Positions 33,441 to 44,600 of a DNA stretch of 64,000 nt are shown here, piece by piece. The position numbers and the translations under genes were made by a program. The notes beneath the pieces were generated by a model that saw only the letters and a program-made list of their open reading frames with translations, was not told the origin of the DNA and searched no databases. Source of the stretch: Corbicula japonica (taxonomy: Eukaryota > Mollusca > Bivalvia > Venerida > Cyrenidae); the NCBI GenBank assembly GCA_038501625.1, contig JAZAYU010001044.1:34737-98736 (forward strand). The letters are read 5' to 3'. Every line of letters begins with the position of its first letter. The first letter of the stretch is position 1.

Positions 33441-34562
33441 GGGTGTTTGGTGTATTTAAAGTTTCCCTGATAGTTGTGACTTTACCGTCACAAGCTTGAC
33501 CCGTAAAACCGGTCACACATCCGTAAGTACACGATCCTGTTAACAAGTTACAGTCAGGTTGTGAATTTGCATTTTGAATGCAATTGATGCTGCAATTATT
33601 TTCACATTTTGCTCCCCAGCTTCCGGCCAAACAACCATTTAAACATTTGCCATTCTCGAGCTGACATGTCGATTTACCGTTGATTTTCAAACAGTTTTCA
33701 CTACAATCTTTTGTACACATTGGTGTTAAGAGGTCAGCATTTTTGCACTGTTCACAAATATATGGGCTATCTTTACTACATCTTAAACATAAATCGCTGC
33801 AGCTCACGTTACAAGCACTCCCCGTAAAACCATCCCTGCACTGATAGCACGCACCACTTATGTCACACCCATTGAGACATCCTGCTGGGCAGTGCCTTTC
33901 TGCTGAACACTGACCGTTTTCTGCATACCAACCATTGTCACATACTGAGCATGTTTAAGCAGTTCCATCGTATTTGCATTCTTTACAATTATTAATACGC
34001 TGACATGATAAGCATTTATCGACACCAATGCAATTAGCACAGCCAGGTGAGCATGGCATGCATTCTGAACGACTTTCTTTGTTGGTGATATATTCATGTC
34101 GGTAATAGTATGATTGGCACTCAGTACAGTTGTTTAAACTTTCACATTTTACACAATTCGGAGAACATTTTATGCATATAGAATATCCCTGAAAATATTC
34201 CAGAAAATACCCATTATTGCAACCAGATGTGCAACCTTGATTATTGCAGTTTCCGTATCGGCATAATGTACAATCTTGTTCGCAATCGTAACCGTAGAAG
34301 TTAGGCTTGCAGCTAAAGCAATGACCGCTTGAATGATCACAGTAAGAATAGCAATTAGAGGGACATTTATTGTCACACTGAGATGTAAGATTCCAGAAAT
34401 AAGGTTGACAATCGGTGCAGATATGTTGACTTTGACATATTCGGCAAGTTAAGGGACACTGGGAGCATTCTCCATTATAAAAGAAGTATCCGTCTTTACA
34501 TGATGAACACGTGTCGCCTAGACAAAAGTTACAAGCTTCTGAACATTTGCTGGAACACTGAA
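33441..34562 (-). pseudogene. Gene 3 ectodomain exon with TAA at 33955-33957
   Basis: Acceptor TTATTTCAG is followed by TT CAG TGT TCC; the exon is open except for one codon, and the end AAC ACC C is followed by donor GTGAGT. A model that begins at the internal methionine near 33807 (MSCSDLCLRC...) sees only the last third. The plus/minus frames at 33858-34097 and 34170-34376 are shadows in other frames. Confidence 0.82.
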
Positions 34563-34641
34563 CTGAAATAAGAAAATTACCTATTAAATAGCTCGTTATT
34601 AATACTGTATACTGTATACAAATAAAATCAAATTTAAATCA

Positions 34642-35022
34642 GTGAAATATACATATCAGTAATGGTCACATCCAGCAGACACAGCCTCCCCACACAGCAA
34701 CAACGTAGTGAAGACAGCATGAGAGGTTACCGCCTTGGAAGGGTCTGTGGCAAAACAATTTGCCGCTGGGGGATTTACCCAGGTTCTAGGGTGCACCAAT
34801 CTCCCACTTGCCCAAAAAGTTCTCAACAAACAAGTACAACTTTCTTGGAGAAATAACTCTAACCCTCCCATCAACTCGACAAAAGCGCACAAACATATAA
34901 AACATAAGAAGCTAACAACATTGTATAGAAAAAGGGAGGGTACTCAGTGATCTAAAAGATGCGTGTTCTTTTCACCTATTATTTAAAAAAGGTGAAATAT
35001 GCATATCAGAAATTGCCAGAAA
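34642..35022 (+). mobile_element. Family B copies in gene 3 intron 1
   Basis: About 34642-34950 starts gtgaaatatacatatcag and carries cagcctccccaca, gttaccgccttggaagg, ttgccgctgggggattt and aacaagtacaactttctt. A separate stub, gtgaaatatgcatatcag, lies at 34992-35018. Gene 2 has only the short stub in this intron, so the long copy arrived after the duplication or was lost from gene 2. Confidence 0.75.
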
Positions 35023-35117
35023 AATAAGAAAATTTAAATATGCCATAAAATCAAATATATCAAAATGGCAGCATACGTCCAATTTTGTGTACACATTTAT
35101 TTTTAAAGTTTACTTAC

Positions 35118-35180
35118 CGATTACACAGTATGTCGTTATTACAATTAGGTAAAGCTTTGCAACATTCATCATTGTTAGTT
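35118..35180 (-). CDS. Gene 3 start codon and signal peptide exon
   Basis: Acceptor CTTTTCAG, AACTAACA, then ATG at 35172: MMNVAKLYLIVITTYCVI, with donor GTAAGT in phase 1. The hydrophobic core is clear. Confidence 0.72.
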
Positions 35181-35495
35181 CTGAAAAGGTATATACGAAA
35201 CTTTTAATGTTCTCATTAATCGTTTCAACAACCAACTAAAGTATTTAAAATAAAGAAAGGTCTTATTAACAAATAACCGTGTCATCAAAATTAACGTAAA
35301 ATAATCTGCTATAAATTTGCTTAATAGAATACCTTCTGTATTATCAGCCGTCTTGTAAATTTAGCACAGTGGCAGTGATTTAATTGATATTAAAGTGAAG
35401 ACATTTATAATAAGGGGTATGATCTGAATATGATCTGTATTCGAGTATATAGTGCAAACGTTTCGAACACGTTTCTTTATGATAATTGACATTAC

Positions 35496-35566
35496 CTGAT
35501 CGAACACAGGAACTCTATCTTTTACTTCCTTCTTCGAGTTTATTTTCCAACCACTATATTAAGCTT
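35496..35566 (-). other. Gene 3 candidate 5' untranslated exon
   Basis: Counterpart of 27489-27562: AAGCTTAA, GGAAAATAAACTC, GAAGGAAGTAAAAGATAGAG, then ATCAG|GTAATG. Confidence 0.5.
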
Positions 35567-36378
35567 CAGATTTATCAAATAGGCCTACATCAACTATGAC
35601 TTTCAGAAAGTTTAAGTATCCAAAACACAACCATACAGTAAACATACAGACATACATTACCGGCGTAACACTGCAGGTTTATTTTAATCTTCGACTAGGA
35701 AGTTGCAAAATTAAAGTTTGAACATTTTGAATGCGATACATGGGTTCATTCAAACGTGTTAAATGCACAGTGAAGCATTAATTTAACTTAAACTCTTATC
35801 AAATTATTAAACGTACAGCCTACTTACAATATAATTTTAGATTGTCAGTAAGTTAATTGAAAAAAGTTGTTTGTTCCACGTGACTGAGGAAATGAGCTGT
35901 TTGTATAAAAGACGGAATAAAATGCCAGTTGCTCATTATGAAAACATAATTTAAACTTTTACTGTCATTTGAAATTTAGAAAGCCGTTAATCACTATTAC
36001 AAAAAATGGTTAGAAAAGGGGAAATGAAAAGCCAATAATAAAGAAATACATGTATAAATTCGCAGTATGCTCGTTTAATATGTGATTGAGAATATGCCTA
36101 AATTGCTCATGTTTACGAGGGTTGTATGATAAATTCGTGGATTTTTTTTATAGAAAGTACAAACAAACTCATATCAAGATAATTTTTATATCGTCATAAT
36201 TGTCAATTCATCGCAAACAAAGTACAGAAAACCGCTAGTCAATACATATAATAATAGTTTACAAACAACAAGGTAAATACAAAGACTATCAAAATGCACC
36301 GGAGCACGCCGTTAACAAAAGACGCTCACTACGTCAAAATAAATCTCATTAATAGCGAACGTTCATTTCTCAACGTTA

Positions 36379-37553
36379 TCAACTCCAAGACGAATGCACT
36401 TTTCTATGTATCCATTTCTCAAATGTTTCTACGTACCATCTTTGAGGAAAGGATCGCACAATCATCTGTGTAGCATTCTGGAGTTCATCGGCGGAGGAAA
36501 ATCGCCTACCCATCAACTGCCTTTTAACTTCCGGGAATACTTTAAAATCCATAAGTCCAGTGAGTATGGGTGGTTTAGCAACTCAAATCCCAGGAGATCA
36601 ATCTCTAGCAAAGTAGATGCTGCCTTGTGGGGCGGAGCGTTGTCTTGGTGTAAGATAACGGAATCAAGTCCACATCCGGGCGCTTCTTGCGTACGATCAC
36701 GACGCAGAACCTGAAACATTTTAATTTTAAAGTACAAATTAGTACATGTAGTTTTTTTTCTAAAGTATAATATGTGTATTTTTTCACAGATATTATATAT
36801 TAAAAATAACAAATGAAATTGTTTCGATATTATAAATGCGAACATTATTACAATATTAAGGAAATTGTAATTACCTTGCTGTAATAGTCGGCGTTGACTG
36901 CCTTTCCTTCGGTTACCCGGTGTTGAAGAGTCATTACGTCTCTGTCCATAAAAATATGAACATATGTTTCCCTCCAGACCGAAAGACGCGCGCCGTTTGG
37001 TCACCGTTTTCCATATGGTCGATTGAGCTTGTCTCCGTGTCGTTATGCCATAGCCACGTTTCATCTGTAGTGATGATTCTGTTCAGGAAATTTTCTCCCT
37101 CTTTTCGGTATCTTTTCACAAATTCATGGGACGCTGACAGCCGCCGTAGCTTGTCGTCATCTGTTAAAAGGCGTGGCACCCATCGAGCACTGGCCTTCGA
37201 CATATTTAATTCATCTGCAAATACTCTGTGCACGGTATTTAAAGACCCATCGACATTTTCCGAAATTTCACGCAAGTAAGGCGACGGTCGTCGTCAAGCA
37301 ACGCCGTAATTTTCTCTTGAATTGACGTTAAAATCTTCTTCGGTCTTCCGCTTCGGACATCATCTTCTAAACTTTCTCCACCCTTTCGATATCGATCGTG
37401 CCATTTAAATACCAGAGATCTACAGCATGATGTATGATTCGCTTCCCGAAGTTTTTCAAGCGTCTGTGTCGGAGTAAAACCTAGATTCACGCAAAATTTA
37501 GTATTTGCACGGACTTCGTGATCAGTTTTTGACGTCATGCTTTTTAGAAACAT
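36379..37553 (-). pseudogene. Mariner transposase, frameshifted
   Basis: Helix-turn-helix region: FTPTQTLEKLREAN and VFKWHDRYRKGGESLEDD with SGRPKK. Catalytic region: IITTDETWLWH (first D), VILHQDNAPPH (second D) and a damaged HPYSLDL-MDF block holding the third D, consistent with the D34D class. At least three frame breaks occur: near 37274 (CTTAC|TTGCG), near 36945 (an extra T in TTTTT) and near 36560 (a few bases lost after SLDL). The protein continues with KVFPEVKRQLMG to a stop at 36379-36381. It cannot encode active enzyme as it stands. Confidence 0.88.
36711..36874 (-). other. Intron-like insert in the mariner transposase
   Basis: Minus strand: AGC AAG|GTAATTAC ... TTTCAG|GTT CTG CGT. 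Removing 164 bp joins YYSK to VLRRDR in frame, as in the usual mariner ...YY-x-x-VL... region. The insert is AT-rich, has stops, and has good donor, acceptor and pyrimidine-tract sequences. Confidence 0.6.
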
Positions 37554-37811
37554 TAGCTACAGTTTTTGCTTTACATTAATTGTTGCGTGTTTTCTTTATA
37601 AAACATTTAAAACGGAGTGCTCCAGTAACCGTTAAAATGGAATCGTTATAGCTATTAAATTGTAGATTGTGATGCAAATATTAGTCTTAATATATGATTT
37701 TAGGATTGCATGCACATTAAATTATAACGTGTGCAAAATACATGTATCTACGACACATATTAAAGTTTAAGCAAACAAAGTCCACGAATTTGTCATACAA
37801 CCCTCGTATGT

Positions 37812-38172
37812 CTTAACTTTGCACGACTGTGGCAGCGGTTTAAAAGTTTATGAAGGTTTATATGGAATTCTTGTAAAAGAGCATAGACACTCGATCTGTT
37901 TCTTTTATCCCTGCCATCGTGTTCTTACTGATTTGACTCCAGGGACTGATCTCGGTAAGATCGTTGAGTACCCACCCATTGGAGTTTTTCCCTAAAACAA
38001 CTTCTACTTGTTTGTTCATATGAGAACCTTTTTGTGCAAGTGTGAGGCTGGTGCTCCCTAAAACCTGGTTTAAACCCCCAGTGGCAAATTGTTTTGTGGC
38101 AGATTATTTATTTAATATGCTCTCTCTTTCTCATCTTCTTAAAGTAGCAATTCCTGATATGCATATTTCACT
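37812..38172 (-). mobile_element. Family B element adjoining the mariner
   Basis: tttgcacgactgtggcag, aaggtttatatggaattc, gagtacccaccc, gtttaaacccccagtggc and the cctgatatgcatatttcac end. With 36100-36115 it forms the site into which the mariner inserted. Confidence 0.75.
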
Positions 38173-39425
38173 TTTTTAAGACGTGTTTGAGACAGTTCAA
38201 AGATGGAAAAATGATTGTAAGGTACATTTTTCTAAAGAAAATGCAGCAAATTGTCAGCAAAACAGTGGCTGAATTTGATAAAATGTTTTGAAAATAAAAT
38301 ATTTTTTTCAAAATGCATAGTTATACAGTGCTTAATACTAGTTTTCTAATAGTTCACGATCAGGTGGTCATTTAATTTTACAGGAGTGAGGAGGTTGTTC
38401 CATGCTTATATCTATGTGTATAGATGTTGTTTCTCGTAGAGGTACTTGTTTAAACCCTCGTCTCGTCTGAGCATGTGTCATATACAATGTACAAAAGCTA
38501 GTGGCGGTCGTAAATATTCTGTATGTCTAGCAGTCAGTGTGTCGTCGACGTTGAATTATCTACGTTAATTGCCTACATTAGTTTAACATAATTGCATTTA
38601 GCATAGATGATAGCGGTCGGGACTATGCGGTGAAGCTCTGTTACGTGGTTATGCTGGTTCAGTTCCGGATTTGGCATGAATCATTCGGGGCACGTTACTG
38701 GAAAAAATGATTTTTTGACATTTTGATTTTTAATGTATCTAGAAAAAGCTTTCAATTATCTATAAATTTCCCATAAGTAATAGGGGATGTGTTGCTTATT
38801 TTGAATCATTTTAAACATAGAATGTTACTTTTACCACCAATGCAAATTCATATTCGTCTGCTTCATTTAATGAAGCCAATTCAATAACTGACTTCAACCG
38901 TCTGAAGGTACTTTTTCCATGACGCGCATTGTTTATTATTCACTAAAACAACGTGTGGTGTGCAGTGTTGTGGCTGTAAACTCTTTGCAAATAGTTCAGT
39001 ATTGTTATAGGTATGAATAAGTTTCCTTCCAAAAATTTATGATCACGTTTATCAGCGTTGTCTGTGCACACTTGAGGGACTGGGAGCTGTTAATAGCGTT
39101 TATAGTTAGACGTTGTCACAATTGTGGTAATGGTTCGATTTGCGACCTCGGGTTGTATCAGTTACAAAGCGTGTATTCTACCGACATCATCTCTCAACAG
39201 AACTTTTGCTGTTGGGGTACTTGACACAAAGCAAGGCAACAAAATGGCACAGAGCGAAAAAATGTTTTACTCAGACCTCATGACGAATCAACACATCATG
39301 AATCGTTTCCAGAGCGAGTGTTCACGACTGCGCTTTATGGCATTCTCACAAATGCTTTTACCAAGTTGTTAAATGTACGAAATAGTATAGCAACTTGGTA
39401 TGAACCGAAAACAATTTTAATTAAG
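38173..39425. other. Gene-free stretch with SINE-like fragments
   Basis: Short decayed pieces resemble the SINE/family A body (gtggcggtcgtaaat near 38500; gcagtgttgtggctgtaaac near 38960). There is also a promoter-like GGTTCAGTTCCGG near 38657. No supported exon was seen. Confidence 0.35.
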
Positions 39426-39702
39426 GATTGAATCGATAGTTGATGGTTTCCATTTGGGTATGAAAAACAGTTGGATTGTTTAAAGTACGCGTGAAGCCCT
39501 TCGGGCTTCACACACTTTAAACAACCCGACTGTTTTCCATACCCAAATGGAAACCATCAACTATCGATTCAATCATTCATTTGGGTATGGAAAACAGTCG
39601 GGTTGTTTAAAGTGTGTGAAGCCCGAAGGGCTTCACGCGTACTTTAAACAATCCAACTGTTTTTCATACCCAAATGGAAACTATCAAATATTGATTCAAT
39701 CC
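39426..39702. repeat. Double palindrome (two mirrored foldback repeats)
   Basis: Palindrome 1 (39426-39575) has its centre at 39501, with GTGAAGCCC-TTC-GGGCTTCAC and arms reaching gattgaatcgatag. Palindrome 2 (about 39576-39702) has its centre at 39626, with GTGAAGCCC-GAA-GGGCTTCAC. Palindrome 2 is the reverse complement of palindrome 1, including arm-specific differences (agtacgcgtgaag versus agtgtgtgaag; gaaaaacag versus ggaaaacag). A decayed relative lies at 58435-58520. Confidence 0.92.
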
Positions 39703-39734
39703 TTATATTTACACTCATTAATAATCTCATTAAT

Positions 39735-39792
39735 ACGGAATCGACCCTACGATTTCGACGCGCGAAGCGCGTCGAAATCGTGTTGATTCCGA
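39735..39792. repeat. Hairpin: 14-bp GC-rich stem with GAA loop
   Basis: CGATTTCGACGCGC (39750-39763), GAA, then GCGCGTCGAAATCG (39767-39780). The stem extends imperfectly outward through cggaatc on both sides. Confidence 0.92.
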
Positions 39793-39884
39793 TTACTGTA
39801 TTGCGCATGAGCAAAAAAAGGTACCATGCCAATTTGAAACCATGTCGCAAAATAAGGCTTCTGATTGGACCATGTGACTTTCAT

Positions 39885-40013
39885 AGTCTTTTGTGCTGAC
39901 TTCCGGAATTAAAAACTGAAAAGCCGCCATTTTGTTTCTCGATTCACATTTTCTGGAGTTCTTCTTCTATATGTTAGATCACAATTAAGATTAAACTCGC
40001 CGAAAAAATTAAG
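39885..40013 (+). promoter_or_regulatory. Candidate promoter and 5' untranslated exon of gene 5
   Basis: ACTTCCGGAA at about 39899 is a consensus ETS-type site typical of TATA-less promoters. It is followed by aaaagccgccattttg and a stretch ending AATTAAG|GTAAATAA, a usable donor at 40014. The only ATG in it opens a five-codon frame. It is placed as the first exon of gene 5 by position and strand only. Confidence 0.4.
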
Positions 40014-40204
40014 GTAAATAAGTTTCTACATTTAGTAAAACCTAATATTGTCACAGAGTAAGAGTCTAACAGTAGACTCCACCGTAGCTATGCGCATTAC
40101 GGTAGTTGTTCGACTTTTTGGTAATTAATTAAAACACAGAGTGGCAAAGTGACAATTACACCGGTTTCCCAACATCCTAAACAATGGAAATTTACGACGT
40201 TTTT

Positions 40205-40700
40205 ACCAAATGCTATCTGAATAACCATTCATTTACAACAAATAAACATTTTTAGAGCTACATTTCATTAAAAAATGAGGCATAGTCTAGTGTAGAATGA
40301 TTTAAATAGGAAGCACGGCGAAGCCGTGTTTACCACTTATTATTTATTCAGATTTTAGGAATAATTGCTCTGCAGAGGTGTAGAAATTTTCTTTTAACCA
40401 CACGCCTTGCAGGTCGAGTGAATGAGTAAGTGCACTCGCCCTTACAGAAAGTACACTCGCCCTTACATTTTAAATAAAATACTCTTTCTGTAAAGCTTTG
40501 TTTACCAAATGCTATCTGAATAAATCAATAATTCTTCATTTACAACAAATAAAAATTATTAGAGCTACATTTCATAAAAAAGGAGGCATAGTGTAGAATG
40601 ATTTAAATAGGAAGCACGGCGAAGCCGTGTTTACCACTAATAAATTATTTCAGATTTTAGGAATAAATGCTCTGACAGAGGTGTAGAAACATTTTGACCC
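40205..40700 (+). repeat. Direct ~300-bp duplication with GAA-loop hairpins
   Basis: gctatctgaataa, tttacaacaaataaa, agagctacatttcat, gaatgatttaaatagg, aagcacggcgaagccgtg and ggaataa-tgctctg occur at about 40208-40390 and again at 40508-40690. Each copy holds CACGGC-GAA-GCCGTG (40314-40328 and 40615-40629). A cactcgcccttaca doublet lies at about 40433-40465. Confidence 0.85.
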
Positions 40701-41569
40701 AATCTTTGAAATTCCGGAAATCGAATTTTATTTTGTAAACAAAGTTAAAATATTTCATTGTTCGAAGAAAACACTTGTGCTTTGCTGAAAAATTTACTTG
40801 CCCTGCCGGTCGAGTGTTTCGGCTGCTTCCATGACCCAACGGATCATTTACCCGCCATGGTGAGCGGCAGAGTGGAATTCTACACCTCTGCTCTGTCAAA
40901 CAAGTAACTGTTACAAGTTCAAATGTGTTGCATGGTGATGCCGTGTTGACCATTAATTAATTGGTATAAATTTGAAAATTTATTTATTTTATTTAGTTAA
41001 AATACACAGTCCAATAGTTTGTGTCGAGCTTTTGTATACATGCCTTGGTCCAGATGTTTGAGTGTAATGGTCGCTACAGACTTCCAGAAAGTTGTAAAAA
41101 GTGTCAGACATGAGGTCAGACAAGATGTGAAAATCTGTATTAATGAAACAATTTCTGTCTGACTGAAACATTTAACACATTAAATAAGCAAAACACAGTA
41201 TGAAGGGTGTTTTTGTTGTGGTTTTTTTTTCAGTGGTACACATTGTCATTATGACGAATACATAAAATATTTCATTCAGATATCCACACTCATTTCCCTC
41301 GGAACAGTCTGGAATCTAAAACAGCGAGTAAAATTTTAATTTAGCTAGTAAAATTGGAATATGCAGATCAAATTTTTGCAGGACATTCGGTCCTACAACA
41401 TTGGAAATCACATCAGACTAGTCCAAATTTTACCGGACAGGTCCGACTGTGCGGCGACTTTAAGAAAGTCTGTCACTAAGAAAATAAATTAAGTCATTGG
41501 AAGGTATATGCACGCATTGGGCAGATAGTATCGTTTATAAAATTTGTTTTTTTGTAATTTGTATTTCAG

Positions 41570-41649
41570 TTTGAAGTATACATATGAAAGATGCGTGACA
41601 ACTCTGGTTCATGAAACTGGAATACGAGAAAAAATAGACTACTGGAGAG
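41570..41649 (+). CDS. Gene 5 exon encoding ...RCVTTLVHETGIREKIDYWR
   Basis: Acceptor GTATTTCAG, 80 bp, donor AGAG|GTAATT. It is open in only one frame compatible with the next exon, and polar/hydrophobic patterning suggests a helix. Confidence 0.6.
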
Positions 41650-44600
41650 GTAATTTTTTTAATTTACTCTAAATAAACTGTACAAACACTCAAACAGCAT
41701 AGAATTTGCCCTTCCTTTACATGACTATGCATGGCTGGACAAACCTACTAGCCCGACGCATTGGACAAGCTGAAAATTGTACCAATTTTTTAGTGTAGAC
41801 TAGTTTAAACGTTAATTTGATATGCGCCATTCTCTTTTAGCACCATATGCATATCATATTACAACAGCAATAAGTTTATTACAAAATAACATGTTTTGAG
41901 ATCTATTTTAACATTATCAAGCCCCCATGTAATGCTTCCTCTTGAATTTCCTGTTTCTTTCTTTACTGTTAATACTGACTTATCAGAATTTGCTTATTTG
42001 CGCAAAGGTGGGACTAGCTGAAATGTTTACCCAGCTAGTTCTGGACTATTTATTAAAAATCTAAATTTGTCCAGCCCTGCTATGGTCTACCATAATCTCT
42101 GGCATGTTCACACAACATCACCTGAGGCTGAACATGCCAAATTTTTGGAAGACACAGAATCAAATGCCACAAAGTTTCTCGCGGACCATGTTGTACATAC
42201 ATGATGGGTCCCTGTGGTCACTTATTTAATCCTTTATTTAGAGGATTAATCTCATAATCTTGTTCACTTTTTTAGAACGCAAACAATGCTGTTTCAGTTT
42301 TCAAAGTTAATAACTTAACCTACTTCATGGACACACCTTTTTACCACAAATGGTCAGCCCAAGTAAATCCAGATCAGATGGCATAGATGTAGATTCAGAT
42401 CAGCTGGCACATCTCTTTGTGGTCTTTCAAATGTGATAACACTCTGGTTTTATGCTAATCTTGTGTAGGAATTAAAGATGGCATGAAATTTTTCATCATT
42501 ACCATCTTCCTTTTATGTGATTTTAATAAAAAGTCCCTACATGTAATAAATAAATTATGGCAACAGTATGAATTGTTCACTGTTAACTGCAACAGCAATT
42601 TATGTACATCTTAATAAGCCACAAAAGGTACTGCATAACTGACTTACTAGTTATCAGAGAAGATTTAAAATAGAACATTTATTTTCAGAAATGTGTATCA
42701 CCAACCCTATGAAGCCTATAGATACGTATGCAGAATTGGTAGACAGCTATGGCACAGAATATGAACATAACCATAGTAAACAGATACAAGGTTTGCATAA
42801 ATTTTCTTTATTTTCATTTATTAAAGCTGCATGAATGTATACGCCTTTCCAATAAACAGTTTCGCAGTCCTGTACGAGTTACTTCCCGCTACCGAAAATC
42901 AATCCAAAACGAGGCTCTGCAGGATAGCTGAACGATCGGGCTAATGGCTTAAGCACATAATAACTAACATTATCCGCTATATTGCAGGTCTGCGTTCGTC
43001 GCCGGCGGTGAAAAAATAAGTTGCTGGTCTGTTATTCTAGCCAGACTTTTTTTATGTTTACTATTTGTTAGATATTTAGATTTTTAATGATTTAAGAACA
43101 TGTACCATTCTTGTTGATAGTAGGCAGTATGAAACGCAATTTGGACAAACATAAGCATTAATTTTACCAATTATGTACAACAATTTCTTCTTAATATCTT
43201 TTCTGCTGAAAATATATTTTACTGGTGTAAATGTTGCAAATTGCTAAGGCTAGTTATGCGATATTATGCGGAAATCGTGATATGTCAACATCTGGTTACA
43301 TGATCTGTAGACAAAAAAATACAATCTGAATTTGTTGATACTTACACATTTGAACAATAGAATTGTCCTAAAAATTTAAGGCGTTTATGGTCAATGAATA
43401 AATAATTTGAATATTTAAAATGTTACGTATACTTCACAACCAAATATGATTGATTCTGTCTTGAAATAAAACAGGATCGGTAATCTGATTGTATGTTGTA
43501 GAAGTATCATTCGTAGAATAAAATCCAAGGATTTAGATGCCGGCTTCCAAAAAGATGGGAATATTTATATCACAATATGGTTGCATATCCAATTTAGATT
43601 TCTTAGGTTTGACAGATTGCAATTTTCACATAAAAGCCCAAACTCTTAATTAAACATATATAAAATGTTTTGACAAGATTTGTTTCTTATTAACGGCTTT
43701 TGTTTCTATAACGTGTCGTAATGTTGATTAAGAATCCATTTAAGTGCGAAATCAAATACATTTGCTGACACATCCAGTAGTTAAAGGACTCCGAAATACT
43801 TAAGAATTGGGAGGTGTAGATACCTTGCAAATAGAAATTACACGATCTCTATTGGTCATTGATATCTGCCCCTTTAGGTAATTGACAGATGACCCCGTGT
43901 GCGAGGCAGTTTGACATGTTTATGGCATGCCGCCTTCAACATCAATCGCCGCCGACATAATCACAACATGATGTCAGTAGTTGAATAAACACGCTAATCC
44001 GGAAACGAGACTCAATTAAGCCGTGAAGAGAACACTGCGACTGTCTGTTGTTAGTTCAAGTCGTTTAGTGTTTAATGCGAGGAATAATGAATTGACACTT
44101 TTAGTCAGAAACCTGATTGTTTTATAAATTATTTTCAAAAATATCATGACGCTGATGTATTATTACTAATTCAAAGAGAAAATATATTTTTCAAAAAAGA
44201 ATTTTATGATAAATTAGAAAGTTGTAGGTACATATTCCCTATTACGTTATTACAGCGAGCAATCATTTTTCCTGTAGAGCAGTCACGTGACTGGACAGGG
44301 GAGGTAACCAAATAAATTCATCGAATTATTGGAAAGGCGTATAATAGACATCACACTGAATCTACCGGTGCATGAATATAATTGACTATGTTAGTTTTTT
44401 TTACATTTTACTTCATGAATACACCCTTTATCACATTAGTGACCAATGTATATCCAGTTCAGCAGGCTCATCTGTGCAGTCTGATCAGGATCTAGACTGT
44501 TTAAGTTTAGATTCATGAGGTTATTTCTGACCAAGAAGCAACCAGTTTAGATCCAGATCAAAAAATGTTCGGCTGACGTGGACCTATACTGTTGTCCATG

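Larger units (their letters stand above)
31888..35172 (-). pseudogene. Gene 3: EGF-like receptor paralogue with in-frame stop
   Basis: Same plan as gene 2. Exons: 35118-35172 coding start and signal peptide (exon from 35180 after TTTTCAG), 33441-34562 ectodomain (1122 bp), 31888-32054 tail. The ectodomain frame is intact except for one TAA at 33957-33955, where gene 2 has TAT (Y) in the context KECKY-GTA-Y-TCSVC. Upstream and downstream of the stop all cysteines are preserved. No transmembrane exon with the expected phases was found between 32055 and 33440. The tail exon is complete: VYENAG then SVYEYLS then NNYSG, ending in GTAAGT. Translation would stop after about 220 residues, giving a short secreted cysteine-rich protein, unless the stop is polymorphic, read through or a sequence error. 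A pseudogene is the simplest reading. Confidence 0.75.
36116..37806 (-). mobile_element. Mariner-type DNA transposon
   Basis: 26-bp terminal inverted repeats (left cgagggttgtatga...ttcgtgga at 36116-36141; right complement at 37781-37806) differ at one base. Both ends are flanked by TA, the target duplication expected for Tc1/mariner. The unoccupied target is preserved in the sister unit upstream of gene 2 (ctcatgtttacgtctta, about 29035). The element is about 1.69 kb, longer than a usual ~1.3-kb mariner, partly because of the ~164-bp intron-like insert in its transposase. Confidence 0.92.

Noticed and set aside
33858..34376. 79- and 68-aa minus frames in gene 3
   Set aside because: Wrong frame. 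The receptor frame reads through this part with all cysteines and was only missed because it lacks a start codon after the TAA.
36394..37279. Plus-strand frames of 106 and 119 aa
   Set aside because: Antisense shadows of the mariner transposase.
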